Source of the DNA: Dechloromonas sp.
Lineage (GTDB): Bacteria > Pseudomonadota > Gammaproteobacteria > Burkholderiales > Rhodocyclaceae
Direction of reading: 5' to 3'
DNA: 64,000 nt
NCBI GenBank assembly: GCA_017302355.1
Contig: JAFLDQ010000001.1
Span: forward strand, 1 to 64,000
The notes beneath the pieces are model-generated. The model was not told the DNA's origin. It saw nothing but the letters and a program-made list of their open reading frames with translations, and made no database searches. Positions within the stretch are counted from its first letter, which is position 1. Every line of letters starts with the position of its first letter. Below, in pieces: positions 8,347-17,453 of the stretch. Both the position numbers and the translations under genes were made by a program.

Positions 8347-10682
8347 CCGGGGTCGCGCGGCGCTCCCTCGTGGTCTGGCTGCTGGCCGTGGCGGCCGGCG
8401 CGGTCATCGTCTGGAACAGCCGCTTCGTCGCCGACATGTCCTTTTTCCTGCCCGTCCACCCCGGCCCCGGGCAGCAGGTTCTGGTCGATCAGATCAGCAC
8501 CGGCGCCGTTTCCCGCCTGCTGATCCTCGCCATCGCCGGTGGCGATGCGCGCCAGCGCGCCGCCCTGTCGCGCGACCTGCGGCGCCGGCTGGCCGCCATG
8601 CCCGGGTTCGTTGCCGTGCGGAACGGCGAAGCCGGCGCCATCGCTGTCGACCGCGACTTCCTGATCGAGCATCGCTATCTGCTGAGTCCGGCGGTCAACC
8701 CGGAGCGCTTCACGGTCGACGGCTTGCGCGCCGCCATCGCCAACAGCATCGACCTTCTGGCGTCGCCGGCCGGGCTGATGCTGAAGCCGTTGCTGACGCG
8801 CGACCCGACCGGCGAGCTGGTCGAAGTGCTGGGCGGGCTGAATGCCGGCGCCCAGCCGGGCAGCCGGGAAGGCGTCTGGGCCTCGCGCGACGGCGAGCGG
8901 GCGATGCTGCTGGTCCAGACGCGGGCGCTCGGTTCCGATACCGATGGCCAGGAGGCAGCGATCGCCGGCATCCGCCGCGAATTTGCCGCCGCCGCCGCGC
9001 CAGCCGGGATCGCCGACGCCCGCCTGCAGCTTTCCGGTCCCGGCGTGTTTGCGGTCAATTCGCGCGAGACGATCAAGAGCGACGTGACCCGCCTGTCGCT
9101 GATCGGCACGGTCGCCATCGTCGCCGTCCTGCTGTTCGTCTATCGTTCGCCGCGGCTGTTGCTGCTCGGCCTGCTGCCGGTCGCTTCCGGTGCGCTGGCC
9201 GGCATCGTCGCCGTCAGTCTGGCCTACGGCACGGTGTTCGGCATTACCGTCGGCTTCGGGTCCGCCCTGATCGGCGAGGCGGTCGATTACTCGATCTACT
9301 ACTTCGTCCAGTCCGGCCGTATCGGCGTCCCCGCCTGGCGCGAACGCTTCTGGCCGACGATCCGCCTCGGGGTCCTGACCTCCGTGTGCGGCTTCGGCGC
9401 GCTGGTCTTTTCCGGCTTTCCCGGACTCGCCCAGCTCGGCCTGTATTCGCTCAGCGGCGTGCTGACCGCCGCGCTGGTCGCCCGCTTCGTCCTGCCGCAT
9501 CTCGCCGCGAGCCGGACCCCCGCCCGCGACCTCGCCGGTCTCGGCCGGGCCGCGGCGCGCGGCGTCGCCGCCCTGCACGCCGGGCGCTGGCCGGTGCTGC
9601 TCCTCGCCGCGCTGGCCGCTGTCTACCTGGTGGCGCACCGGGACGGCATGTGGCATTCCGGCATTTCGGCGCTGAGTTCGGTCAGCGCCGAAGAGTCGGC
9701 GGTCGACCAGGCGTTGCGCGCCGACATCGCCGCCCCGGATTCGCGCTACCTGGTTGTCGTCGGCGGCGCCGATCCGGACGCCGCGCTCGTCGCCGCCGAA
9801 CGGGCCGGGGAGGGGCTCGACCGCCTGGTCGCCAGCGGCGTCATCGGCGGCTACGACAGCCCGGCGCGCTTCCTGCCCAGCCGGGCGACGCAGAGGGCGC
9901 GCTGCGCCAGCCTGCCCGAGGCGGAGGAACTACAGGCCCGCCTGCAGGCGGCGCAGGCCGGCTCGCCGTTGGCCGCCGGCAAGCTCGGCGCCTTCGTCGA
10001 CGATGTCGCCGGCGCCCGGCAACGGTGCACGCTGAACCGCGAGGCGCTGGCCGGGACCAGTCTGGCGCTGGCCGTCGACGCCCTGCTGCTGCCGCGCGCC
10101 GCAGGCTGGAGCGTCCTGCTGCCGCTGCATCCGCCCGCTGGCGATCCGCCGCCGGAGATCGCCAGTGGTGCGGTGCGCGCCGCGCTGGCCGGGAGCGATG
10201 CCCTGTTCATCGACATGAAGGGCGAACTCGACCAGCTGTACAACGATTACCTGCACGAAGCGATGCTGCTTTCACTGGCCGGGTTCGCCGCCATCGTCGC
10301 CCTGCTGGCGGTCGCCCTGCGCTCGGCGCGGCGGCTTGCCGGCGTCCTGCTGCCGCTGCTGCTGGCGGTCGTGCTGGTGATTGCGGCCCTTGCCGCCGGC
10401 GGACGGCAGCTGCATCTGCTGCACCTGATCGGCATGCTGCTGATCGTCGCGGTCGGCTCCAATTACGCGCTGTTCTTCGACAGGGCCACCGTTCGCGGCG
10501 CGATCGAACCGGAAACGCTGGCGTCGATGCTGGTCGCCAACCTGACGACGGCGATCGGCTTCGGCACCCTGGCGCTCTCGAAGGTGCCGGTGCTGCACGC
10601 GGTCGGCGTCACGGTCGGGCCGGGAGCGCTGCTCGCCCTGCTGCTTGCGGCCATCCTCGCGCCGCGGCCGGCGGCGCCATGA
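8343..10682 (+). CDS. MMPL/RND-family exporter
   Basis: The 779-residue inner-membrane protein has the two-fold RND/MMPL architecture. One transmembrane helix (about 8-24) precedes a large periplasmic domain. A block of helices (about 255-440) is followed by a second periplasmic domain, and a final helix block (about 635-779) contains LLIVAVGSNYALFFDRATV. It likely moves the polyene lipid out of the inner membrane, in partnership with the LolA-like protein encoded just before it. Confidence 0.88.
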   Translation: MTGVARRSLVVWLLAVAAGAVIVWNSRFVADMSFFLPVHPGPGQQVLVDQISTGAVSRLLILAIAGGDARQRAALSRDLRRRLAAMPGFVAVRNGEAGAIAVDRDFLIEHRYLLSPAVNPERFTVDGLRAAIANSIDLLASPAGLMLKPLLTRDPTGELVEVLGGLNAGAQPGSREGVWASRDGERAMLLVQTRALGSDTDGQEAAIAGIRREFAAAAAPAGIADARLQLSGPGVFAVNSRETIKSDVTRLSLIGTVAIVAVLLFVYRSPRLLLLGLLPVASGALAGIVAVSLAYGTVFGITVGFGSALIGEAVDYSIYYFVQSGRIGVPAWRERFWPTIRLGVLTSVCGFGALVFSGFPGLAQLGLYSLSGVLTAALVARFVLPHLAASRTPARDLAGLGRAAARGVAALHAGRWPVLLLAALAAVYLVAHRDGMWHSGISALSSVSAEESAVDQALRADIAAPDSRYLVVVGGADPDAALVAAERAGEGLDRLVASGVIGGYDSPARFLPSRATQRARCASLPEAEELQARLQAAQAGSPLAAGKLGAFVDDVAGARQRCTLNREALAGTSLALAVDALLLPRAAGWSVLLPLHPPAGDPPPEIASGAVRAALAGSDALFIDMKGELDQLYNDYLHEAMLLSLAGFAAIVALLAVALRSARRLAGVLLPLLLAVVLVIAALAAGGRQLHLLHLIGMLLIVAVGSNYALFFDRATVRGAIEPETLASMLVANLTTAIGFGTLALSKVPVLHAVGVTVGPGALLALLLAAILAPRPAAP

Positions 10683-10846
10683 AACCGGTGGACCGGGAAT
10701 GGCGCGCTGGCAGCCCGCGGAATCGGGTGGTGGCCGGGCGCCTTTCCGAGGCGCTCCGGCCGGACGTTCCCGGCGCTCACGCCCGGGCGGCATCGCCGTT
10801 TTGTGGGAGAATTCCGGCGACCGCCGCTATCTCGCAAACCGAACCC

Positions 10847-11647
10847 ATGCCGCAGCCCTGGAAACCCTCGCCAGCGATTCAACTTTCGTTCGCCGCTCAT
10901 GGCGCCGCCGCCGTCAGCCTGCTTGCCTTTCCCGGGTCGTGGCCGTGGGCGCTCGGCGCTGTCGCCGCGAACCACTTGCTGCTCTCCGGCGCCGGCATGC
11001 TGCCGCGTTCCGCGCTGCTGGGCGCCAACCTGAACCGCCTGCCGGCGGTTGCGGCGGCGCGGCGCGAGATCGCGCTGACCATCGACGATGGACCGGACCC
11101 CGAGGTGACCCCGCGTGTGCTCGACCTTCTCGATGCCGCCGGAGCGTGCGCCAGCTTCTTCTGCATCGGCGCGCGCGCCCGGCGCCACCCGCGCCTGTGC
11201 CGGGAGATCGTCGACCGCGGCCATCGCGTCGAGAATCACGGCGACTCGCACTCCTGGATGTTCGCGGCCTTCGGCCGTACCCGGATGCGCGCCGACATCG
11301 CCGCCGCCCAGGCCACGCTGGCCGATGTCACCGGCCAGGCGCCACGGTACTTCCGTCCGACGGCCGGCCTGCGCAACCCGCTGCTCGACCCGGTCCTGGC
11401 CAGCCTCGACCTGCGGCTCGCTTCGTGGACACGGCGTCCTTACGATACGCGGAGCAGCGACGGGCGGCGGGTTCTCGAGCGCCTTGCCGGCGGTCTCGGC
11501 CCCGGCGACATCCTGCTCCTGCACGACGGCAATGCCGGCCGCACGCCGGCCGGCGAGCCGCTGATCCTCGCGGTGCTGCCGCAGCTGCTGGCTGCCGTCG
11601 CCGAGGCCCGTCTGTCGCCGGTCACGCTGACGGCGGCCGGGCAATGA
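10847..11647 (+). CDS. Polysaccharide deacetylase (NodB domain) membrane protein
   Basis: The 266-residue protein has two N-terminal hydrophobic segments and then a NodB homology domain. Its motifs are LTIDDGPDPEVTPRVLDLL (catalytic and metal-binding Asp pair) and HRVENHGDSHSW (metal-binding histidines). It should hydrolyse N- or O-acetyl groups on a sugar. The start is uncertain: an ATG at 10679 overlaps the exporter stop and would add 56 residues of low-complexity sequence, whereas the ATG at 10847 begins right before the first membrane segment. Its presence inside a polyene cluster suggests a sugar-containing intermediate, which is an inference. Confidence 0.8.
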   Translation: MPQPWKPSPAIQLSFAAHGAAAVSLLAFPGSWPWALGAVAANHLLLSGAGMLPRSALLGANLNRLPAVAAARREIALTIDDGPDPEVTPRVLDLLDAAGACASFFCIGARARRHPRLCREIVDRGHRVENHGDSHSWMFAAFGRTRMRADIAAAQATLADVTGQAPRYFRPTAGLRNPLLDPVLASLDLRLASWTRRPYDTRSSDGRRVLERLAGGLGPGDILLLHDGNAGRTPAGEPLILAVLPQLLAAVAEARLSPVTLTAAGQ

Positions 11648-12366
11648 CGGCAAGCTTCCAGAAGGACCTGCTCGACGGCGCCAGCCGTCCATTCCGCGGC
11701 GGCGGCCGGTTCGCCTACCACTATTCGCGCGGCAAACTGTCGTCGGACTGTATCTTCCGCGAAGTCCTGAAGCGCGGGATATTCCCGCCGGAAGCCCGTT
11801 TCCTCGACCTCGGTTGCGGGCAGGGCAGCCTCTTCGCCTGGCTGCTGGCGGCCCGGAAACTCTACGAGCAAGGCCGTTGGCCGGGCGACTGGGCGGCGCC
11901 GCCGAAGCCGCTCGGGTTGCGCGGGGTCGAACTGATGCAGCGCGACGTCGATCGCGCGGCGCGCGCTTTCGGCGCGGATCATCCGGTCGTCACCATCCGC
12001 CAGGGCGACATGTGCGAGGTCGATCTTGGCGAGGCCGATGTCGTCACCATCCTCGATGCCCTGCACTACATCGAACACGCGCGCCAGGACGAGCTGCTCG
12101 CGCGGATTCGCGGCGCGCTGCCGGCCGGCGGGCTGTTCCTCACCCGTGTCGGCGATGCCGGGGCAGGCCTGCCGTACCACATCTGCAACTGGGTCGACCG
12201 CGCGGTCACCTTCGTCCGCGGCCATCGACTGCCCAGGCTCCACGGCCGCAAGCTCGGGGAATGGATCGAACTGCTGAAGGGACTCGGGTTTCAGGTCGAG
12301 ACCCTGCCGATGAGCCATGGCAAGCCCTTCGCCAACGTCATGCTGATCTCGCGGGTGCCGCAATGA
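11644..12366 (+). CDS. SAM-dependent class I methyltransferase
   Basis: The 240-residue Rossmann-fold methyltransferase has the SAM-binding motif FLDLGCGQGSLFAWLL and the acidic post-motif VVTILDALHYIEH. The substrate is not evident. It overlaps the deacetylase by 4 bases and the next methyltransferase by 4 bases, so the three are translationally coupled. In the setting of a polyene cluster it could O- or C-methylate the aryl head group, as methylated aryl heads are known for aryl polyenes. Confidence 0.8.
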   Translation: MTASFQKDLLDGASRPFRGGGRFAYHYSRGKLSSDCIFREVLKRGIFPPEARFLDLGCGQGSLFAWLLAARKLYEQGRWPGDWAAPPKPLGLRGVELMQRDVDRAARAFGADHPVVTIRQGDMCEVDLGEADVVTILDALHYIEHARQDELLARIRGALPAGGLFLTRVGDAGAGLPYHICNWVDRAVTFVRGHRLPRLHGRKLGEWIELLKGLGFQVETLPMSHGKPFANVMLISRVPQ

Positions 12367-12923
12367 GCGCGGAGCGGGTCGACCTGTTGCTGCTTGCCGT
12401 CGGCACGCTCGCACTGCTCTGGCTGTCGCGCAAGCCCCTGCGCCACCCCGGCCGTCACGGCTTCTACCGGTTCTTCGTCTGGGAGGCGATCCTCGGCCTG
12501 ATCGTCCTCAATCGCCAACCCTGGGGCGAACAGCCGTCCTCGGTCCATCAAGGCATCTCCTGGGTTCTGATGCTGGTCAGCATCTTTCTGGTCATCCGCG
12601 GCCACGGCGCCTTGCGGCGCCAGGGCGCGGCCAGCGAAGCCCGCGCCGACGGCACCCTCTACGCCTTCGAAAAAACGACGGCGCTGGTGACGACCGGGAT
12701 CTTCCGCTACATCCGCCATCCGATGTACGCCTCGTTGCTGGCGCTGGCCTGGGGGGTCTATTTCCAGGCGCCGTCGTGGCCGGGCAGCGCGCTCGCCGGC
12801 ATCGCCTCGCTGCTCCTGGTGCTCACCGCCCGCGCCGACGAGAACGAATGCCTGGCCTATTTCGGCGCGCCCTACGCCGCCTACATGCGGCGCACCCGCC
12901 GCTTCATACCGTACCTCTACTGA
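12363..12923 (+). CDS. Isoprenylcysteine carboxyl methyltransferase-like membrane protein
   Basis: The 186-residue multi-pass membrane protein ends with the ICMT/PEMT-type signature GIFRYIRHPMYASLLALAWG and DENECLAYFGAPYAAYMRRT. Family members methylate carboxylates or amines of membrane-embedded substrates with SAM. A carboxyl-methylating enzyme beside a polyene carboxylate pathway could produce a methyl ester, but that is inference. It overlaps both neighbours. Confidence 0.8.
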   Translation: MSAERVDLLLLAVGTLALLWLSRKPLRHPGRHGFYRFFVWEAILGLIVLNRQPWGEQPSSVHQGISWVLMLVSIFLVIRGHGALRRQGAASEARADGTLYAFEKTTALVTTGIFRYIRHPMYASLLALAWGVYFQAPSWPGSALAGIASLLLVLTARADENECLAYFGAPYAAYMRRTRRFIPYLY

Positions 12924-14107
12924 TGTCCGCGCGAGCCAGGGCGGCCGCGCCGCTCTTGCTGGCGGCAATCGTCGCCGGCTGTGCCGGCACCGGCGAGCAG
13001 GCGCCGGCGGTCCGCCTGCCGTCCGATCTGGCGCAGCCGCTCTCCGGCGGTGTGGCGCCGGCACGCGCGGAGGTGCATGCGACCGAGCGCGAGATCCGCG
13101 CGATGGTGATCCGGCTGATTCCGGCGGCGACCAGGGACCGCGCCGGCTGGGCGGACGATCTGCACGGCGCCTTCAGCCGCCTCGACCTGCCGCACGCGCC
13201 GCAGGTCTATTGCGCCGCCATCGCCGTCATCGAGCAGGAATCGAGCTTCCAGGCCGACCCGGTCGTCGCCAATCTGCCCGGCATCGTCTGGCGCGAACTG
13301 GAGCAGCGCGGCCGCAAATACGGCATTCCCCGGCTGCTGATTTCGGCGGCGATGCTCAAGACCTCGCCGGACGGTCGCAGCTACCATCAGCGCATCGCCG
13401 CGTTGAAGACCGAGAAACAGGTCAATGCGCTGTTCGAGGACATGATCGCCGAACTCCCGGCCGGCAAGACCCTGTTCGCCGGCTACAATCCGGTGCGCAC
13501 CGGCGGGCCGATGCAGGTCAGCATCGCCTTCGCCGAGGAATTCGCCCGCGAAAAAGCCTATCCGTATCCGGTCGACCGCAGCATCCGCGACGAGGTCTTC
13601 ACCCGCCGCGGCGGCCTCTACTTCGGCAGCGCCATCCTGCTCGACTACCCGGCGCCGTACGACGATGTCGCCTACCGCTTCGCCGACTTCAATGCCGGGC
13701 GTTACAGCAGCCGCAATGCCGCGTTTCAGGCCGCGCTCGCCAGGGCCGGCGGCAAGCCGATGACGCTCGACGGCGACCTGCTGCGCTACAAGGATGGCAA
13801 GCCGCTGGAGCAGCCGAGCGAAGTCGAGGCCGCATTGCAGGGGTTGTCCGGCAAGCTGCGCCTGAGTCCGCGCGAAATCCGCCGCGACCTGCTGCTCGAA
13901 AAGAGCGCCGCCTTCGGCCAGAGTCCGCTCTATGTCCGCCTTTTCGCCGTGGCCGAGCAGGCCGCCGGCGGCGGCGTGCCGCGTCAGGCGATGCCGCAGA
14001 TCGATCTGAAAGGCCCCAAGATCACGCGCAAGCTGACCACCGAATGGTTTGCCCGCCGCGTCGAAGGGCGTCATCGCGCCTGCCTGGCGCGCGCCGGCAG
14101 CGGCTGA
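12923..14107 (+). CDS. DUF1615-family lipoprotein
   Basis: The 394-residue protein starts with a lipoprotein signal peptide (AAPLLLAAIVAGC, lipidated Cys20). Its conserved body, with blocks AAIAVIEQESSFQADP, LFAGYNPVRTGGPMQVSIAF and RRGGLYFGSAILLDYP, I recognise as DUF1615. EQESSF followed by GPMQVS recalls lytic-transglycosylase-like domains, so a cell-wall role is possible. The start codon overlaps the previous stop (TGATG), which ties the gene to the operon. How it helps the polyene pathway is unknown. Confidence 0.75.
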   Translation: MSARARAAAPLLLAAIVAGCAGTGEQAPAVRLPSDLAQPLSGGVAPARAEVHATEREIRAMVIRLIPAATRDRAGWADDLHGAFSRLDLPHAPQVYCAAIAVIEQESSFQADPVVANLPGIVWRELEQRGRKYGIPRLLISAAMLKTSPDGRSYHQRIAALKTEKQVNALFEDMIAELPAGKTLFAGYNPVRTGGPMQVSIAFAEEFAREKAYPYPVDRSIRDEVFTRRGGLYFGSAILLDYPAPYDDVAYRFADFNAGRYSSRNAAFQAALARAGGKPMTLDGDLLRYKDGKPLEQPSEVEAALQGLSGKLRLSPREIRRDLLLEKSAAFGQSPLYVRLFAVAEQAAGGGVPRQAMPQIDLKGPKITRKLTTEWFARRVEGRHRACLARAGSG

Positions 14108-14162
14108 CGACGCAGCGATGCCGTCGGGTTAAAATAACCGGCTGACGAATTCGAGGCCCGCC

Positions 14163-15356
14163 GTGACCCCGCTGCTGCTTTCCTCCCATACCGCCACCAC
14201 CTGTCTTGGCCGCGGCCGCGACGCGCTGCTCTCCGGGCTGCGCGCAGGACGGAGCGGTCTCGCACCCTGCGCTTTCGAGACGGTGAAGCTGGATACGTGG
14301 ATCGGCGAGGTTGCCGCGGTCGACGCCGAAAAGCTGCCCGGTTCCCTCGCCCGTTACGACTGCCGCAACAACCGCCTGGCCCAGCTCGGGCTCGAAACCG
14401 ACGGCTTTGCCGACGAAGTTCGCGCGGCGGCCGCCCGCTACGGCAGGAGCCGCGTCGGTGTCTTCCTCGGCACCAGCACCGCCGGCATCCTGCAGACCGA
14501 GCTGGCCTATCGCCGGCGCGATCCGGAGAGCGGCGCGTTGCCCGGCGATTTCATCTACCGCACGACCCACAACTCGTTCTCGCTGGGCGAATTCGCCCGC
14601 GCGTATTTCGCGCTGGAAGGGCCGGCAATGGTCATTTCCACCGCCTGTTCCTCGAGCGCCAAGGTCTTCGCCGCCGCTGCCCGCCAGCTGGCCTGCGGCG
14701 CCATCGACGCGGCGCTCGTCGGCGGCGTCGATTCCCTATGCCTGACGACGCTCTACGGCTTCTCCTCGCTGCAACTCACCTCGGCGACTCCGTGCCGTCC
14801 CTGCGACGTGGCCCGCGACGGCATCTCGATCGGCGAGGGTGCCGCCTTCGCCCTGCTCGAACGGGCGCCGGAGATTCCGCCAGCCGGCGCGCTGCTCCTG
14901 CTCGGCGGCGGCGAGTCGAGCGACGCCTATCACATGTCCTCGCCGCACCCGGAAGGGCTCGGCGCCCGCATGGCGATGGCCGCCGCGTTGCGTTCCGCCG
15001 GGCTGCGCGCGGAAGACATCGACTACGTCAATCTCCATGGCACCGCCACGCCAGCCAACGACGCCGCCGAAGGCAAGGCGGTCAACGCACTGTTCGGCGA
15101 CCGCGTGCCCTGCAGTTCGACCAAGGGCGCCACCGGCCACACGCTGGGCGCCGCCGGCGCGGTCGAAACCGTCGTCTGCGCGCTGGCCCTGAGCAACGAT
15201 CTCCTGCCCGGGGGCGCGAATACCGGGACGCTCGACCCGGACATCCCGGTCGCCTATCTGCTGCAATCCCGGCCCGGGCAGTTGCGCCGTGCGCTGAGCA
15301 ATTCCTTCGGCTTCGGCGGCAGCAACTGCAGCCTGATCCTGGGAGTGGCGGCATGA
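14163..15356 (+). CDS. Beta-ketoacyl-ACP synthase (ApeO/FabF-like)
   Basis: The 397-residue ketosynthase uses a GTG start. The catalytic set is complete: Cys162 in STACSSSAK, His292 in NLHGTATPAND and His326 in KGATGHTLGAAG. It lies directly before the chain-length-factor-like gene, matching the ketosynthase/CLF pairing known for aryl polyene synthesis. The 55 bases before it hold no gene. It may form a heterodimer with the product of 15463-16266. Confidence 0.88.
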   Translation: MTPLLLSSHTATTCLGRGRDALLSGLRAGRSGLAPCAFETVKLDTWIGEVAAVDAEKLPGSLARYDCRNNRLAQLGLETDGFADEVRAAAARYGRSRVGVFLGTSTAGILQTELAYRRRDPESGALPGDFIYRTTHNSFSLGEFARAYFALEGPAMVISTACSSSAKVFAAAARQLACGAIDAALVGGVDSLCLTTLYGFSSLQLTSATPCRPCDVARDGISIGEGAAFALLERAPEIPPAGALLLLGGGESSDAYHMSSPHPEGLGARMAMAAALRSAGLRAEDIDYVNLHGTATPANDAAEGKAVNALFGDRVPCSSTKGATGHTLGAAGAVETVVCALALSNDLLPGGANTGTLDPDIPVAYLLQSRPGQLRRALSNSFGFGGSNCSLILGVAA

Positions 15357-15462
15357 GCAGGAAGCGGGGGCACCACGTAGTGGGGGTGCGCCCGGCAGCG
15401 AATGCCGCCCGCCGCCGACACGACGGCGGTCAAGCTGTGATAACGCACACGGAGGCGGCCCG

Positions 15463-16266
15463 ATGACGCCTACACTGCTGACGGCGTGGATCGAAGGCAT
15501 CGGCTTTCTCGCCCCGGGGCTGCCCGACTGGCCGGCAGCCCGCGCCGTCCTGCGCGGCGAAGAGCGCCATTGCGCGGCCCCGTCGGTGTTGCCGCCGCCG
15601 GCCATCCTGCCGCCCGCCGAGCGCCGGCGAGCCAGCCGCCTGGTCAGGCTGACCCTCGCCATCGGCCTGGAGGCCGCCGCTCATGCCGGGGCCGACGTCG
15701 GCGCGCTGGCCACCGTGTTCGCCTCTTCCGGCGCCGACGGCCACAACTGTCACGCCCTCTGCGAGCAACTGGCCAGTACCGACCGCCAGATTTCACCGAC
15801 CCGTTTTCACAATTCGGTGCATAACGCCGCCGCCGGTTACTGGGGCATCGCCACCGGGTCGATGGCGCCGTGCCAGGTTCTCTGCGCCTTCGACGCCAGC
15901 TTTGGCGCGGGGCTGCTCGATACCCTCGGCCAGGTGGTCGTCGACCAGCAGCCAACGCTGCTGATCGCCTACGACAGTGAATACCCGGAACCGCTGCACA
16001 GCAAGCGCGGGATACCCGATTGCGCCGGCGTCGCGCTGCTGCTGACGCCGGCAGGAAGCCGACGCTCGCTGGCGCGGATCACTGTGACGCCGACGACCGA
16101 ACCGGCGCAAGCCCTGGCCGATGCCGGACTGGAAAACCTGCGCCAGGCGATTCCGGCGATGCGCAGCCTGCTGCTGCTGGCGAAACTGGCCCGGGGCGAG
16201 TCGGGGCAGGTCATCATCGACTACCTGCCGCCGATGCAACTGAACGTCGCCGTCGAGCCATGCTAG
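15463..16266 (+). CDS. Beta-ketoacyl synthase-like chain length factor (no catalytic Cys)
   Basis: The 267-residue protein resembles the N-terminal half of ketosynthases, including FHNSVHNAAAGYWGIATG, where family members contact the partner subunit. The nucleophile loop reads VLCAFDASFGAGL, without the usual TACSS cysteine, and no C-terminal His-containing half is present. This is the layout of the short chain-length-factor subunits of aryl polyene clusters, which are catalytically dead and set product length. GGAGG lies 6 bases before the ATG. Confidence 0.82.
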   Translation: MTPTLLTAWIEGIGFLAPGLPDWPAARAVLRGEERHCAAPSVLPPPAILPPAERRRASRLVRLTLAIGLEAAAHAGADVGALATVFASSGADGHNCHALCEQLASTDRQISPTRFHNSVHNAAAGYWGIATGSMAPCQVLCAFDASFGAGLLDTLGQVVVDQQPTLLIAYDSEYPEPLHSKRGIPDCAGVALLLTPAGSRRSLARITVTPTTEPAQALADAGLENLRQAIPAMRSLLLLAKLARGESGQVIIDYLPPMQLNVAVEPC

Positions 16267-16709
16267 ACCACGCCGCCATCGCCGCCCGCATCCCGCACCA
16301 GGGAAGCATGTGCCTGCTCGCTGCCGTGGTCGACTGGTCGGCAGACGGCATTTCCTGCCGGGCCGTCAGTCATGCCGATCCCGCCAACCCGCTGCGCGCC
16401 GAAGGACGCCTGGGCGCCGCCAACGGCATCGAATATGCCGCCCAGGCGATGGCGCTGCATGGCGCGTTGCTGACCGGGGGCGAGGGCACGCCGCGGCAGG
16501 GCTACCTGACCAGCGTGCGCGGCGTCCGCCTGCATGTCGCGCGTCTCGACGATCTTCCGGGCGAGCTCGACGTTCGGGCCGAACGTCTCTCCGGCGACGC
16601 CGACCATGTCCTCTACCGTTTCTCGGTCAGTCATGACGGCCGTTGCCTGGTCGACGGGCGCGCCGCGGTCGTGCTCGACGCCGGCAGTCTCCGGAAGGCA
16701 CGGTCATGA
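16260..16709 (+). CDS. Hotdog-fold dehydratase, ApeP-like
   Basis: The 149-residue protein begins MLDHAAIAARIPHQGSMCLL and contains NGIEYAAQAMALHG, motifs of the second, non-FabZ dehydratase subunit of aryl polyene clusters. It probably works as a heterodimer with the FabZ-like protein encoded at 6567-6872. The ATG lies 7 bases before the end of the chain length factor gene, and the stop overlaps the ketoreductase start by 4 bases. Confidence 0.82.
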   Translation: MLDHAAIAARIPHQGSMCLLAAVVDWSADGISCRAVSHADPANPLRAEGRLGAANGIEYAAQAMALHGALLTGGEGTPRQGYLTSVRGVRLHVARLDDLPGELDVRAERLSGDADHVLYRFSVSHDGRCLVDGRAAVVLDAGSLRKARS

Positions 16710-17425
16710 GGCGCGCCCTCGTCACCGGCGGCAGTGGCGGCATTGGCGGCGCGATCTGCCGGCGCCTCGCCGCCGCCGGTCATCACGTCATCGTCCATGC
16801 CAGCCGCAGCCGCGCCAGAACCGACGCGATCGTCGGCGAAATCGTCGCCGCCGGCGGCAGCGGCGAAGCAGTCGCCTTCGACGTCACCGACCGCGTTGCG
16901 ACCGCCGCCGCGCTCGCAGCGCTGGTCGACAAGGGCGCCATCCAGATCCTGGTCAACAACGCCGGCATCCACGCTGACGCGGTCTTCCCAGGCATGTCGG
17001 GCGAACAATGGGACAGCGTCGTCGACGTTTCGCTGAACGGCTTTTTCAACGTCACCCAGCCGTTGACCCTGCCGATGATCCGCACCCGCTGGGGCCGCAT
17101 CATCACCATCTCGTCGGTCGCCGGCATCACCGGCAATCGCGGCCAGGTCAATTATTCGGCCGCGAAAGGCGCGCTGCATGCCGCGAGCAAGGCGCTGGCG
17201 CTCGAGCTGGCCAGCCGCGGCATCACGGTCAACGCCGTCGCGCCGGGAATCATTGCCACCGGCATGAGCGCAGGCGCCTTCGACGCCGCGGCGATCCAGA
17301 CGCTGGTGCCGATGCGGCGCGCCGGCAGGCCGGAAGAGGTCGCCGACCTCGTCGCCTTCCTGGCATCGGATCAGGCCGGCTACATCTCCGGGCAGGTCAT
17401 CGCGATCAACGGCGGCATGATCTGA
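16706..17425 (+). CDS. 3-ketoacyl-ACP reductase (FabG-like SDR)
   Basis: The 239-residue short-chain dehydrogenase has the NADPH motif VTGGSGGIGGAI, the structural NNAG, and the catalytic Ser/Tyr/Lys (ISSVAG, YSAAKGALHAA). It reduces the keto group made by the ketosynthases before dehydration to the polyene double bond. It is the last clear gene of the operon. No rho-independent terminator is visible after it. Confidence 0.92.
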   Translation: MRRALVTGGSGGIGGAICRRLAAAGHHVIVHASRSRARTDAIVGEIVAAGGSGEAVAFDVTDRVATAAALAALVDKGAIQILVNNAGIHADAVFPGMSGEQWDSVVDVSLNGFFNVTQPLTLPMIRTRWGRIITISSVAGITGNRGQVNYSAAKGALHAASKALALELASRGITVNAVAPGIIATGMSAGAFDAAAIQTLVPMRRAGRPEEVADLVAFLASDQAGYISGQVIAINGGMI

Positions 17426-17453
17426 CCCGTTCTCCGCGTGGCAGACGGTCCAA

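Noticed and set aside
8157..9656. A 499-codon minus-strand frame opposite the exporter
   Set aside because: The composition (Gly/Asp/Gln/Arg) and lack of motifs mark it as a shadow of the MMPL gene.
15357..15462. GC-rich inverted repeats between the ketosynthase and the chain length factor
   Set aside because: The pairings are short and imperfect with no T-run, and the genes on both sides belong to one operon; I see no terminator or RNA element.
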